Source: a virus. Taken from it: DNA of 64,000 bases. A program made the translations under genes and the position numbers. Below, piece after piece: positions 31,389 to 40,634 of this stretch (its first letter is position 1; every line of letters begins with the position of its first letter). The DNA lies in IMG/VR virus record IMGVR_UViG_3300042484_002275, positions 86,741-150,740 of that record. One strand, 5' to 3'. Below the pieces are notes generated by a model that worked only from the letters and a program-made list of their open reading frames with translations, had not been told where the DNA came from and made no database searches.

Positions 31389-34300
31389 ATGGGAATAACA
31401 TTAAGAATAGTAACAGGATCAACACTTACTTATGGACAGGTAGATACTAACTTTTCATCACTATACTACTCAGCATCTCAATCAGGAAATAACTTAGTAC
31501 TGCATACAACGGGAAGTTTTGTACAAGCAGCAACAACAACTACTTTTAACTTAGGGTTAGGATATAATACAATAGCAACAGGTATATATTCACATGCAGA
31601 AGGAGATCAGACAATAGCATCAGGACAAGGTTCGCATGCTGAAGGACTCTTTACATTCGCGAGTGGATCTTATTCACATGCAGAAGGTATGAACACAACC
31701 GCATCAGGAGCTAACTCACATGCAGAAGGTCAGAACACCCTAGCAAGTGATACCGCAGCACATGCAGAAGGTAACTATACAACCGCATCAGGACCTTATT
31801 CACATGCTGAAGGATATCAAACAAATGCTGCATTTTGGGGATCACACACAGAAGGAACCGGTACAAGAACTACAAACTACTATGCACATGCTGAAGGACT
31901 TTCTACATTAGCATCAGGAGGATCTTCACATGCAGAAGGACATAGTGTAACTGCATCAGGAGACTACTCACATGCAGAAGGGCTTACTAATAAGTCATTA
32001 GGACCTTGGTCACATGCTGAAGGGCAGTCTACTATAGCATCTGGAACAGGTTCACATGCTGAAGGCTTTTATACAACAGCATTAGGAGATTTCCAACACG
32101 TACAGGGTCAATATAATATATCTTCACCATTCCAATCAGCTTTCATTTTAGGAAACGGAACATCAGATGGTTCTAGATCAAATTTAATCTATGCATCAGG
32201 ATCAGAAGTTCAAATATCAGGTTCATTAACAGTAGGATCAGGATCATCTACTGTAGCTCCAACTTACGGGTTTACGCCTAATCTAGCTATAGGTATGCCT
32301 ACTGGCTCTACAGGAGCAGTATTAGATTTAAGCAATACAAGGGGAATTATAGTTGGAGGAGATACCTTAGGAATCTTACAATTCTCAGGACTAGCCTCAG
32401 GTACAAGCTATGCTTCTTCTCAAATTAGAGCAACTGTAAATTCCTCAGCAGGTTCAGGAGATCCTGGAGGAGGTATTTTATCATTCTGGACTGGTAATGA
32501 TTATGGAGGTGCATCCCCAGAAGAACGTATGCGTATCACCCACCAAGGTAAAGTAGGTATCGGAACAACAGGTCCTAGTCATCCGTTAGATGTAAATGGT
32601 GTAGCTGTTTTTAGAAGTGATTTATACATGACAGCGGGAGGAGGTTCAGCTGTACCTGATTGGTATTTTGCAATAAATGGTGCTGGGGATTTAGTTATAG
32701 ATGACGCAGTAGGTTCAAAAAATTTTATATTTAGTAATAGTGGTAGAGTAGGTATAGGAACAACAACACCAAATGCAAAACTAGATGTAAATGGTAGTAC
32801 TATAATAACAGGTTCACTAACTGTAACAAATGGTATAACAGGTTCATTCAAAGGAGATGGTTCTCAAATAACTGGTGTAACAGCTGAATGGGATGGTTCT
32901 CATAATGGTAATGCTTCAATAACAGGTTCATTGACTGTGACTGGAGATATAACGGGTTCTGGAAATCTATTGCTATCTAAAACAGGAACTAGGGTATTAA
33001 CAATGGAAGCTCAAGTTGCTGGAGGTACAGAACTGAGACTACTTCCAAATAATGCAGGAGGTCATGCTAGGATAAACGTAGGTAATACTAATGCTCCATT
33101 AGACTTTCAAATGAACAGTGTTGATGTAATGAGAATTACACAAGCAGGTAACATCCTTATAGGGACAACTGCAGATACTGGAGATATACTAAGGGTGCAA
33201 GGAAACACTAGTATTAGCGGTATTGCAAAAGTAACAGGTTCACTAATAGTAACGGATAAGTTATCAAACGGAAATGCAGTAAGTGCATTAGGAGGCTATT
33301 CACATGCTGAAGGAGGATATACAAAAGCTACAAACTATTACGCACATGCTGAAGGCTATTCTACAAAAGCAGGTACAGACAAAGCATATCTTGCTACTTC
33401 TTTTAATGAAGGAATTATTGAATTATCTTCAATTTATGGAAATGTAACAAGTTCATTCCCTAGTGGTGATTTGTTTTTTTATGATGATAATCCCTATGAC
33501 GGTGATTTAGGTGAAATCAATGAGTTTATATCAGATAGTCAATACAGTGGTGGAGTAACCACTATAGAATTAGCTGGTGATTGGACTTCTTACTATGGTA
33601 ATAATGGTATTGTAGGAAACCTTAGTAAACCTCTAAGAACTTGGAATGGTAATATGAACTATAGAGGTGAGTGGAGTCATGCTGAAGGATATAGTAGTAT
33701 ATCATATGGCGTTGGCTCCCATGCTGAAGGATATTCTACAGAAGCACAAGGATATCATTCACATGCAGAAGGATACTATACACAGGCAATAGGACCTTTT
33801 TCACATGCTGAAGGACAGAATACAAAAACCGCAGGAGACTATCAACACGTTCAAGGTAAATACAATATAACATCATCGATATCAGCAGCCTTCATTCTTG
33901 GAAATGGAACATCAGATATTTCTAGATCAAATCTTATTTTTGCAGCAGGAAATACAGTTCAAATAACAGGTTCACTAACTGTAACAAATGGTATAACAGG
34001 TTCATTCAAAGGAGATGGTTCTCAAATAACCGGTGTAACAGCTGAATGGGATGGTTCTCATAATGGTAATGCTTCAATAACAGGTTCTCTAATAACTTCA
34101 GGAACCCTACTAGTAGGAGGTACAATAGTACCCGGTACACCAACATTTGGATCTACTCCCGATGTAGTAGTAGGTGAATCAACAGGAGGAGTTTTAGATA
34201 TTAGAAATACAACCACTACAGGAATAGCACCAGGAGACACTTTAGGTATTATACAGTTTTCTGCGAAAAGCGATACAACAGTTGGGTACGCTTCTTCTCA

Positions 34301-35570
34301 AATTAGAGCAACAGTATCACAGTCTCCAGGTGTGGGGTGGGCAGGAGGAGGTATTTTATCATTTTGGACCGGACAAGCCAGTCTTGGAGCATCTCCAGTA
34401 GAACGTATGCGTATCAACCAATCAGGTAACGTAGGTATAGGTACAACAGACCCAGGTTCATACAAACTAAATGTAAATGGTAATACTACAATAATAGGTA
34501 GTTTCTCAAACGGAAATGCAGTAAATGCATCTGGGTCATACTCTCATGCAGAAGGATCTGGTACCATCGCATCAGGATCTTTCTCACATGCAGAAGGGAC
34601 AGGATCTATAGCAACAGGAGAGTATTCACATGCTGAAGGATACTTCACTAACGCAGCATTCTACGGATCACATGCTGAAGGAGCAGTTACAAGAACTACA
34701 AACTACTATGCACATGCTGAAGGACTTAATACATTAGCATCAGGTAATTCATCACATGCAGAAGGTAATAGCACAACCGCATCAGGAGATTATTCACATG
34801 CAGAAGGAGGAGGATCAGAAGCATTAGGACTTTGGTCACATGCTGAAGGAGCCTATGGAAAAACGGTAGGACCTTATTCACATGCTGAAGGAGAAAGAAC
34901 AGTAGCATTCGGAACAAGTTCACATGCAGAAGGTATACATACATCAGCATCAGGGAACTATTCACATGCTGAAGGGACAGGATCTATAGCATCAGGAGAG
35001 TATTCACATGCTGAAGGGTATAAAACACATGCAGCATTCTACGGATCACATACTGAAGGAGTAGATACAAGAACTACAAACTACTATGCACATGCTGAAG
35101 GATTTAATACTTTAGCATCAGGAGGATCTGCACATGCAGAAGGGCACAGTGTTACAGCATCAGGAGACTTTGCACATGCAGAAGGGATTACCACCAAAGC
35201 AATAGGACCTTTTTCACATGCTGAAGGACATTCTACTATATCATCGGGAACAGGTTCACATGCTGAGGGCTATTATACAGTAGCATCAGGCTCATACCAG
35301 CACGTACAGGGCCAGTTTAATATATCGTCATCAGTACAATCTGCCTTTATTCACGGAAACGGAACATCAGATAGTTCTAGATCAAATCTAATATATGCAG
35401 CAGGAAATACAGTTGAAATAACAGGTTCTCTAATGCTAAATGATATACTAGTACTTGCACCAAGAACAACAACACCAACACCTTCAGCAGGAATGGTAAT
35501 AGTATCAGGTTCAGGAGTAGATCAGCACATATACTGTTACTTAAACAGTACTTGGAAACAATTAGACTAA
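31389..35570 (+). CDS. Long tail fibre with SHAEG beta-roll repeats, 1393 aa
   Basis: Contains 36 copies of a 14-residue unit, SHAEG-x3-T-x-ASG-x2, like the head repeats of YadA-type trimeric adhesins. They form three blocks of 12, 6 and 18 units, each closed by the same cap (QHVQGQYNISS and SAFILGNGTSD). Between blocks lie fibre modules such as GKVGIGTTGPSHPLDVNG and SASSQIRATV-like strands. The C-terminus (GVDQHIYCYLNSTWKQLD) is typical of Bacteroidota phage fibres; no S74-type chaperone follows. It would be a trimeric host-binding fibre. Two 126-bp DNA segments inside are almost identical. Confidence 0.8.
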   Translation: MGITLRIVTGSTLTYGQVDTNFSSLYYSASQSGNNLVLHTTGSFVQAATTTTFNLGLGYNTIATGIYSHAEGDQTIASGQGSHAEGLFTFASGSYSHAEGMNTTASGANSHAEGQNTLASDTAAHAEGNYTTASGPYSHAEGYQTNAAFWGSHTEGTGTRTTNYYAHAEGLSTLASGGSSHAEGHSVTASGDYSHAEGLTNKSLGPWSHAEGQSTIASGTGSHAEGFYTTALGDFQHVQGQYNISSPFQSAFILGNGTSDGSRSNLIYASGSEVQISGSLTVGSGSSTVAPTYGFTPNLAIGMPTGSTGAVLDLSNTRGIIVGGDTLGILQFSGLASGTSYASSQIRATVNSSAGSGDPGGGILSFWTGNDYGGASPEERMRITHQGKVGIGTTGPSHPLDVNGVAVFRSDLYMTAGGGSAVPDWYFAINGAGDLVIDDAVGSKNFIFSNSGRVGIGTTTPNAKLDVNGSTIITGSLTVTNGITGSFKGDGSQITGVTAEWDGSHNGNASITGSLTVTGDITGSGNLLLSKTGTRVLTMEAQVAGGTELRLLPNNAGGHARINVGNTNAPLDFQMNSVDVMRITQAGNILIGTTADTGDILRVQGNTSISGIAKVTGSLIVTDKLSNGNAVSALGGYSHAEGGYTKATNYYAHAEGYSTKAGTDKAYLATSFNEGIIELSSIYGNVTSSFPSGDLFFYDDNPYDGDLGEINEFISDSQYSGGVTTIELAGDWTSYYGNNGIVGNLSKPLRTWNGNMNYRGEWSHAEGYSSISYGVGSHAEGYSTEAQGYHSHAEGYYTQAIGPFSHAEGQNTKTAGDYQHVQGKYNITSSISAAFILGNGTSDISRSNLIFAAGNTVQITGSLTVTNGITGSFKGDGSQITGVTAEWDGSHNGNASITGSLITSGTLLVGGTIVPGTPTFGSTPDVVVGESTGGVLDIRNTTTTGIAPGDTLGIIQFSAKSDTTVGYASSQIRATVSQSPGVGWAGGGILSFWTGQASLGASPVERMRINQSGNVGIGTTDPGSYKLNVNGNTTIIGSFSNGNAVNASGSYSHAEGSGTIASGSFSHAEGTGSIATGEYSHAEGYFTNAAFYGSHAEGAVTRTTNYYAHAEGLNTLASGNSSHAEGNSTTASGDYSHAEGGGSEALGLWSHAEGAYGKTVGPYSHAEGERTVAFGTSSHAEGIHTSASGNYSHAEGTGSIASGEYSHAEGYKTHAAFYGSHTEGVDTRTTNYYAHAEGFNTLASGGSAHAEGHSVTASGDFAHAEGITTKAIGPFSHAEGHSTISSGTGSHAEGYYTVASGSYQHVQGQFNISSSVQSAFIHGNGTSDSSRSNLIYAAGNTVEITGSLMLNDILVLAPRTTTPTPSAGMVIVSGSGVDQHIYCYLNSTWKQLD
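32804..32929 (+). repeat. 126-bp near-exact repeat, copy 1, within the fibre
   Basis: Differs by one base (AACTGGT versus AACCGGT) from the segment at 33962. Encodes TVTNGITGSFKGDGSQITGV and flanking residues. Confidence 0.85.
33962..34087 (+). repeat. 126-bp near-exact repeat, copy 2, within the fibre
   Basis: Second copy of the segment at 32804, in the same reading frame, 1158 bases apart. Recombination between copies would remove exactly 386 codons, including the second SHAEG block. Confidence 0.85.
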
Positions 35571-35583
35571 AACAAAATAAAAA

Positions 35584-36033
35584 ATGTGGTTATATCAAAA
35601 TAAAGAAATAAAAGAACTTACAGATATGCCCGAAGGAAGCTTTGGGTTTATCTATGAAGTAACACATCTTCCAAGTGGTAGAAAATATCTAGGAAGAAAA
35701 CAATTAATTTCTGTTACAAAAAAAGTATTAGGAAAAAAAGAATTAGCTTTAATTACCGATAAAAGAGCTTCTAAAAAGAAGACTGTAATAAAGGAAACGG
35801 ATTGGAAAACCTATCACGGTTCTCATCCAGAAATTAAACAGTTAATAAAAGAAAAGAAACAGTCGGAATTCACAAGAGAAATTCTTATCTTTGTACCGAC
35901 TAAGAAACAGCTGACCTACTATGAGGATAAGTATCTTTATATGAAAGGGGTCATAGAGCCAGGTTCTATTTATTTTAACGATAACATATCAGGACGCTTT
36001 TTTAAGAAAGATTTTTATGATAAAACTACTTAA
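35584..36033 (+). CDS. SegE-like GIY-YIG endonuclease, 149 aa
   Basis: Residues 21-39 show GFIYEVTHLPSGRKYLGRK, the GIY-YIG core in the SegE form, with Tyr35 and Arg38 in place. It is followed by the ETDWKTYHGS block, then FTREILIFVPTKKQLTYYED, where the Glu of the last helix completes the active site. SegE-type proteins in T4 are free-standing homing endonucleases; in many relatives they may be domesticated nucleases. It sits directly after the fibre gene, overlapping the next gene by 17 bases. Confidence 0.75.
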   Translation: MWLYQNKEIKELTDMPEGSFGFIYEVTHLPSGRKYLGRKQLISVTKKVLGKKELALITDKRASKKKTVIKETDWKTYHGSHPEIKQLIKEKKQSEFTREILIFVPTKKQLTYYEDKYLYMKGVIEPGSIYFNDNISGRFFKKDFYDKTT

Positions 36034-36955
36034 CCTATTAGTTGATACAACACCAGGCTTAAATTACCATTTAAAGCATGGATTACCCTTATCTGAGAAT
36101 ATCTACCGTTATTCTTCCAATGCCTTTATACAATTGTTTACTGAAGCAAGAACACTTCACAGAGACGGTTATTTAGACTTATGTGAAGAGGATAGATTAC
36201 TTCTAGAAGAGACAAATATAGGTGAATATGGAGAGTATGAAGGACAAAAAGTACCTTTAGACTTACCAATGGTAGAAGAAGGAGAAGAGATTGCTTGTAA
36301 GAAATGTGACCACCACTGGGAGGTAACACCTGAAGATACTCATTCAGCATTATGCCACAATTGCGGATATGATAATGAAAAAGGAGTATATGATATGAAG
36401 GCTCTTGAGAATTGGAAAAAACTTACAGAGCAGCTTAACCCAGCACTTCCTAGAGCAGGAGAATACGGAGGAAATATTAAAAGGAATATGACTGTTATTG
36501 ACAAAGACAATAATAAGCTAAGAGTAATAGATATTACAGATAATAAAGTAGTACTAAAACCAGCTTCTTATTCAGGACAGACATTAGTATTTCCGGACAA
36601 CTATGATCAGTTTGCTAGAATATTTGACTTTTGGGATTATTTTAATCTTGAAAAGATAGTAGAAGCAGAATACCACGGGAAAGATGTACAATTAGGAAAA
36701 CCTAAAAGAGGAGGTTCTAAGAAGTTTGTAGTATATGTTAAAGATCCGAAAACTAAAAAAGTTAAAAAAGTACAGTTCGGAGGAACAACAGGATTAAATG
36801 TAAAGATAGATGAACCAGGTGCAAGAAGTTCTTTTGCCGCTCGTCATCAATGTGATAAGAAAAAAGATAGAACAAAACCGGGGTACTGGGCTTGTAATAT
36901 CGGAAGGTATTGGAAATCATTAGGAGGTAGTAGAAACTTTAGCGGATACTGGTAA
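36017..36955 (+). CDS. Zinc-ribbon protein with T4-like phage C-terminal domain, 312 aa
   Basis: A zinc ribbon (C94-x2-C97, C113-x2-C116) lies after a helical N-terminus. The last about 85 residues (KKFVVYVKDPKTKKVKKVQF, then ARSSFAARHQCD and a Trp-rich end) match a domain that recurs in proteins of T4-like phages, which I believe is annotated DUF5872; its role is unknown to me. Several such proteins are virion-associated. It begins the 36-50 kb block of enzymes and tagged proteins. Confidence 0.65.
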   Translation: MIKLLNLLVDTTPGLNYHLKHGLPLSENIYRYSSNAFIQLFTEARTLHRDGYLDLCEEDRLLLEETNIGEYGEYEGQKVPLDLPMVEEGEEIACKKCDHHWEVTPEDTHSALCHNCGYDNEKGVYDMKALENWKKLTEQLNPALPRAGEYGGNIKRNMTVIDKDNNKLRVIDITDNKVVLKPASYSGQTLVFPDNYDQFARIFDFWDYFNLEKIVEAEYHGKDVQLGKPKRGGSKKFVVYVKDPKTKKVKKVQFGGTTGLNVKIDEPGARSSFAARHQCDKKKDRTKPGYWACNIGRYWKSLGGSRNFSGYW

Positions 36956-36956
36956 A

Positions 36957-37217
36957 ATGGATAGACCTTACTATGAGTTAAAGACATTTGACTTCATCTA
37001 TAGAAAGTTTACACAGGATGTAGAGGAAGAGGAATTAGTTTGGCATAGAGATAGAAACGATAGACAAGTGGAAGTAGTAGGTACTACAGATTGGCAATTC
37101 CAATTTGAAGATTCAATACCGCAACAGCTTCAGGATACAGTCTTTATTCCAAAAGACACTTACCATAGATTAATAAAAGGAACAGGAAATTTAGACATCA
37201 GAATATTAGAATTATAA
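36957..37217 (+). CDS. Cupin-like small protein, 86 aa
   Basis: Strand pattern and residues (ELVWHRDRNDRQVEVVGTTD, then FIPKDTYHRLIKGTG) match a small cupin-fold protein conserved in T4-like phages of aquatic bacteria. The two His (in WHRD and YHRL) are in the places of cupin metal ligands. No enzymatic activity is established for this group. It overlaps the next start at the stop codon. Confidence 0.65.
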   Translation: MDRPYYELKTFDFIYRKFTQDVEEEELVWHRDRNDRQVEVVGTTDWQFQFEDSIPQQLQDTVFIPKDTYHRLIKGTGNLDIRILEL

Positions 37218-37306
37218 TGGACGGAGGACCAATAGGCTATTACCTAATAACGCTAATATTTATATTTAGTATAATACTATTTTCAATAGAACTTAAGAAA
37301 AAATAA
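37217..37306 (+). CDS. Single-pass membrane microprotein, 29 aa
   Basis: A 29-residue product that is almost entirely one hydrophobic helix (GYYLITLIFIFSIILFSIEL) with a Lys-rich end. Its start overlaps the previous stop (TAATG) and it ends three bases before the next start, so it fits the operon exactly. Possible membrane regulator or lysis helper; unproven. Confidence 0.5.
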   Translation: MDGGPIGYYLITLIFIFSIILFSIELKKK

Positions 37307-37309
37307 ATA

Positions 37310-37705
37310 ATGAAAAGATCAGAATTAAGAGAAATAGTCCTTGAAGCAATGAAAGGATATTCTCCACAGGTAGGACAAACTAAGGGAGGAACTACAGATG
37401 ACTTCAGAAACATTCTTACAGCAATAGCAAAAGGACGTCCTGAAGGAGATCCAGTAAGAGGTAATGCAATCTTAGACAAAGCAAACCCAGATAACGTAGC
37501 TAGAATTTCTAGAGGTGAAAAACCTGTTTACGAAGGAGAAGGTGAAGAAAAGACTTATAGAGTAGAGTACTACACAATGGATAGACGTGGTGATGATATA
37601 GATTGGGACGAAACAGTACAAGCTACTTCAGAAGAAGATGCTATAGCTAAAGTTAAAGCTAATGCCCCTAGACTTGCCAGAGCATTCTCTGCTAAATTAA
37701 AATAA
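37310..37705 (+). CDS. Tagged hypothetical protein, 131 aa
   Basis: Starts with the 12-residue tag MKRSELREIVLE (V-x-E at 10-12, also L-R-E at 6-8). After a Gly/Asp-rich linker, residues 80-131 form a small alpha/beta domain (EKTYRVEYYTMDRRGDDIDW) seen in unrelated accessory proteins that detect or modify other proteins; the match is only a pattern. Overlaps the kinase-like gene at the stop codon. Probably packaged in the head, if the tag is genuine. Confidence 0.55.
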   Translation: MKRSELREIVLEAMKGYSPQVGQTKGGTTDDFRNILTAIAKGRPEGDPVRGNAILDKANPDNVARISRGEKPVYEGEGEEKTYRVEYYTMDRRGDDIDWDETVQATSEEDAIAKVKANAPRLARAFSAKLK

Positions 37706-38142
37706 TGAAACTGTTTTCCTTATTAAAAGAGATCTTAGATCCAACTCAAGAATACCAAGAACTTGTAAATGATATCATTGACCAAGGAGGAGAGTATTTA
37801 GGAGAAGGTGATTACGGAGTAGTCTTTATGGTAGGAGATAAAGTAAAAAAAGTTACTACTGATTCAGAGGAACTAGAAGATGCACAGCAAATAAAAGGAC
37901 AAAGAACCAAATATTTTGTATACATTTACGATGTAGAGGTTAGAAATCCAAAACTAGGAATCATTACAATGGAAGATCTACAGCCTTTTACAGGAAATGA
38001 AAAGGATGTTCCAATTGACGATATAATGGAAGAAGCAGACCTACTAGGAATATATCCAGACTTAGAGGGACCAGGTGGTTCAATTAAAATGGATAACCTA
38101 ATGCAAGATAAAAGAGGTAGAATTAAAGTAATAGACGTATAA
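37705..38142 (+). CDS. Protein-kinase-like mini-protein, 145 aa
   Basis: Residues 32-41 (LGEGDYGVVF) match the kinase glycine loop. Lys candidates for the third strand follow (K47, K49, K50), then a hinge-like IITMEDL (86-92), a catalytic-loop-like IKMDNLM (127-133) and a C-terminal VIDV where the DFG Asp would be. The usual HRD Asp position holds Ser126, and nothing follows VIDV, so most of the C-lobe is missing. It may be a pseudokinase or a minimal nucleotide-binding protein. The first nine residues (MKLFSLLKE) form an L-x-E capsid-type tag. Confidence 0.6.
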   Translation: MKLFSLLKEILDPTQEYQELVNDIIDQGGEYLGEGDYGVVFMVGDKVKKVTTDSEELEDAQQIKGQRTKYFVYIYDVEVRNPKLGIITMEDLQPFTGNEKDVPIDDIMEEADLLGIYPDLEGPGGSIKMDNLMQDKRGRIKVIDV

Positions 38143-38267
38143 TGGCAAAAGTATCACACAGCTCTCCTCAAAAGACAAGGACCAATAAGAGCAGAAAATC
38201 AGTATTAAAAACATTTAACTTAATAAAGCAAAATGAATTAATACTTAAAAAATTACAGAATGGATAA
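38142..38267 (+). CDS. Small basic protein, 41 aa
   Basis: MAKVSHSSPQKTRTNKSRKS starts a Lys/Arg/Ser-rich product overlapping both neighbours by a few bases. It resembles the 46-aa protein at 45260 in its start (MAKV) and composition. Such basic peptides in phage heads can neutralise DNA; role uncertain. Confidence 0.5.
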   Translation: MAKVSHSSPQKTRTNKSRKSVLKTFNLIKQNELILKKLQNG

Positions 38268-38844
38268 TTTTGATTTAAAGAAATTCTTAGTAGAGAATAA
38301 ACTAACTGCAAACTCTAGGTTAGAAGAAGTAGATAGCGAAGAAGCAGCTTTTGATGCTGAATTTGCACAAGCAGCTAATGCTATTGCAGCAGCAATTGGA
38401 ACAGAGCTAAAAAGTAAAGATCCAAAACAGTTAGATGAAGCAATAGTAACTGCTACAGTAGCTGCTATATTAACCGCAAACACAGTAGTAGGTTTTATAT
38501 CAAAATACTCAGCAAAACTATTTAAACTTCTAAACTATAAAAAAGGAGAAGATATTGCAGAAAAGATACACCACTGGGCTCACGATAATGAAAAGAACTT
38601 TCAAGCACCTATTAGAAGAGTTTTAAGCTTCTTTGTAAAAGATCCAAAAACACTAGACCTGTTAACAAAGAGTGTATATGCAATTGTAGTAGGAAGTATG
38701 GCAGCCGGGTACGGTGTAGCAGCAGTTGATAAGCTATCACATGCAGAATGGTTCCAAGGAGCATTATCATCCCTTAAGACAGTAGCAAAATCAGAGGAAG
38801 CAATAGTAAACGCATATCCTGCTCTCAGAAGTTTACTAGTATAG
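38260..38844 (+). CDS. Tagged membrane-active candidate, 194 aa
   Basis: Begins MDNFDLKKFLVE, the 12-residue tag ending in L-x-E; the same sequence type recurs at both ends of the 49666 product. Hydrophobic segments lie at about residues 63-82 (ATVAAILTANTVVGFI) and 139-157 (VYAIVVGSMAAGYGVA), with a His/Trp-containing region between. If packaged and injected, it could insert into the host inner membrane. Followed by a terminator. Confidence 0.55.
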   Translation: MDNFDLKKFLVENKLTANSRLEEVDSEEAAFDAEFAQAANAIAAAIGTELKSKDPKQLDEAIVTATVAAILTANTVVGFISKYSAKLFKLLNYKKGEDIAEKIHHWAHDNEKNFQAPIRRVLSFFVKDPKTLDLLTKSVYAIVVGSMAAGYGVAAVDKLSHAEWFQGALSSLKTVAKSEEAIVNAYPALRSLLV

Positions 38845-38865
38845 GGAATACTAAAATAATAAAAG

Positions 38866-38892
38866 AAAGGCTTGTTTATTCAAGTCTTTTTT
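38866..38892 (+). terminator. Terminator overlapping the next promoter
   Basis: AAGGCTTG and CAAGTCTT pair (one G-T) around TTTATT, followed by T6. The promoter TTG (38872) lies in the stem. Confidence 0.75.
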
Positions 38893-38903
38893 CGTATCTT
38901 AAG
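38872..38903 (+). promoter_or_regulatory. Early-type promoter before the primase gene
   Basis: TTG 38872 and TATCTTAAG 38895-38903, 20-base spacing. The -7 box lacks one T compared with the consensus. It allows the replication genes to be read early even though they sit among late genes. Confidence 0.65.
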
Positions 38904-38926
38904 ATGTCAATCAGTTATGTACAGGT

Positions 38927-39847
38927 ATGAGTAGTAGTATATTATTAGGTTTTATAGAGAATGTCTTAGGTAAATCTCACAAGAGAGCACGGGAGAACTA
39001 TGCTTTTACCTGCCCTAAATGCAATCATCATAAGCCAAAACTAGAGGTAAACCTTCATACCAATGAAAAAGGTGAGAATCCTTTCGAATGTTGGGTATGT
39101 GGCTTTAAAGGACGTACAATCAAGTCTTTACTCAAACAGCTACAGATACCGGCCGAACAAGCATACGAAATACTTAAATACGTAAGAAAAGGTGATGAAA
39201 TAGGTTATGCCCCTGCTTCTGTAGTAGAATTACCTAAAGAGTTTCAAGCTCTTTATACAGCATCGACCACTTCTATTATAGCAAATAAAGTAAGAAGGTA
39301 CCTGTATAAAAGAGGTTTTACCGACAGAGACTTCCTAAAATACAATATTGGCTACTGTACTTCAGGAGAATACACAGGAAGAGTGATTGTACCATCATAT
39401 AATGAGAATAACCAGTTAAACTTCTTTGTAGCAAGAACATTTGAAGATGCTTACCATAAATACAGAAATCCAGAGTGCTCTAAGGATATAATAGGGTTTG
39501 AGAACTTAATCAATTGGGCACAGCCCATTATACTTGTAGAAGGGGTATTTGATGCAATAGCAGTAAAAAGAAACGCAGTACCAATACTTGGTAAGTCTTT
39601 GTCAAAATCTTTGATAAAAAAGATAGTATCAAGTCAGGTAGAAGACATATACGTAGCCCTAGACAGGGATGCATTTAAAAAGGCACTTTCATACACAGAA
39701 CAGTTTCTGAATATGGGAAAGAAGGTATATCTAGTAGATATGCAAGATAAGGATCCAAGCGAGATGGGCTTTGCAAGCTTCACTCGTTATGTACAACAGG
39801 CAGAGGAAATGGACTTCGGAAAGTTACTCCGCTACAAACTATCATAA
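38927..39847 (+). CDS. gp61: DNA primase, gp61-like, 306 aa
   Basis: A zinc-binding N-terminus (C29-x2-C32, C55-x2-C58) is followed by a linker and a TOPRIM domain with Glu205 in LVEGVFDAIAV and the DxD pair Asp246/Asp248 in VALDRDAF. This is the layout of T4 gp61 and DnaG primases. It makes RNA primers for lagging-strand synthesis together with a replicative helicase that is not in this window. It has an early-type promoter and a tight link to a PD-(D/E)XK nuclease gene. Confidence 0.85.
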   Translation: MSSSILLGFIENVLGKSHKRARENYAFTCPKCNHHKPKLEVNLHTNEKGENPFECWVCGFKGRTIKSLLKQLQIPAEQAYEILKYVRKGDEIGYAPASVVELPKEFQALYTASTTSIIANKVRRYLYKRGFTDRDFLKYNIGYCTSGEYTGRVIVPSYNENNQLNFFVARTFEDAYHKYRNPECSKDIIGFENLINWAQPIILVEGVFDAIAVKRNAVPILGKSLSKSLIKKIVSSQVEDIYVALDRDAFKKALSYTEQFLNMGKKVYLVDMQDKDPSEMGFASFTRYVQQAEEMDFGKLLRYKLS

Positions 39848-39848
39848 T

Positions 39849-40631
39849 ATGATACAAAAAGGACAGAATGTTTTGTCAGAACATGCTAAGAAGAGGTTAG
39901 ATTTTAAACCTGAACTTAAACAGATTAACTTCTTAGACAGAAGGGTTTATCAAAGATCAGAAGGAGTATACTACCCTTCAGTTACATCAATTTTACAATA
40001 CATGCCAAAGAATAAGTTCTTTGAATCTTGGTTGAAAGATGTAGGTCACAACTCAGACATTATAATGAGAAGAGCCGGAGATGAAGGTACCCAAACTCAC
40101 AATGCAATCGAAGAGTTATTAGAAGGTAAAGAAATCCAATGGATGGATGATTACGGTAATGCCCGATACAATGAACTAGTATGGAGTATGATTATGAAGT
40201 TCAAAGAGTTTTGGGAAGTAGCAAAGCCTGTACTAATCTTCACAGAAGAATTTACTTACTCAGATACTCACAAGTATGCCGGAACAGCTGATATAGTTGT
40301 ATCGATGAACGGAGAGAATTGGCTTATTGACTTCAAAACATCAAATCACCTACATAAATCATATGACTTACAATTGGCAGCTTATGCTAAATCAATTGAA
40401 GAAGTAAAAGGTATTAAGATTGATAGAACAGCTATTCTTTGGTTGAAAGCATCAACAAGAGGAGCTGATAAAGCCGGTAAAAAGATACAGGGTAAAGGAT
40501 GGGAATTAAAAGTAATAGATGATATAGAAAAGAACTTTGAATTATTCAAATTGATCTATAAACTATACGAGATAGAGCATCCAACAACAGAGCCTAAGTT
40601 TACCTCATATCCAACCACTATCAAACTTTAG
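39849..40631 (+). CDS. PD-(D/E)XK nuclease, RecB/Cas4-like, 260 aa
   Basis: The ATG at 39849 follows the primase stop by one base; a longer TTG-initiated reading would overlap the primase. Core residues are visible: GTQTHNAIEELLEG (His and Glu of the first helix), KYAGTADIVV (Asp) and NWLIDFKTSNH (D-x-K), then LQLAAYAKSI with the QxxxY motif of RecB-type nucleases. It likely processes DNA ends during recombination or replication. Co-transcribed with the primase. Confidence 0.8.
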   Translation: MIQKGQNVLSEHAKKRLDFKPELKQINFLDRRVYQRSEGVYYPSVTSILQYMPKNKFFESWLKDVGHNSDIIMRRAGDEGTQTHNAIEELLEGKEIQWMDDYGNARYNELVWSMIMKFKEFWEVAKPVLIFTEEFTYSDTHKYAGTADIVVSMNGENWLIDFKTSNHLHKSYDLQLAAYAKSIEEVKGIKIDRTAILWLKASTRGADKAGKKIQGKGWELKVIDDIEKNFELFKLIYKLYEIEHPTTEPKFTSYPTTIKL

Positions 40632-40634
40632 TAC

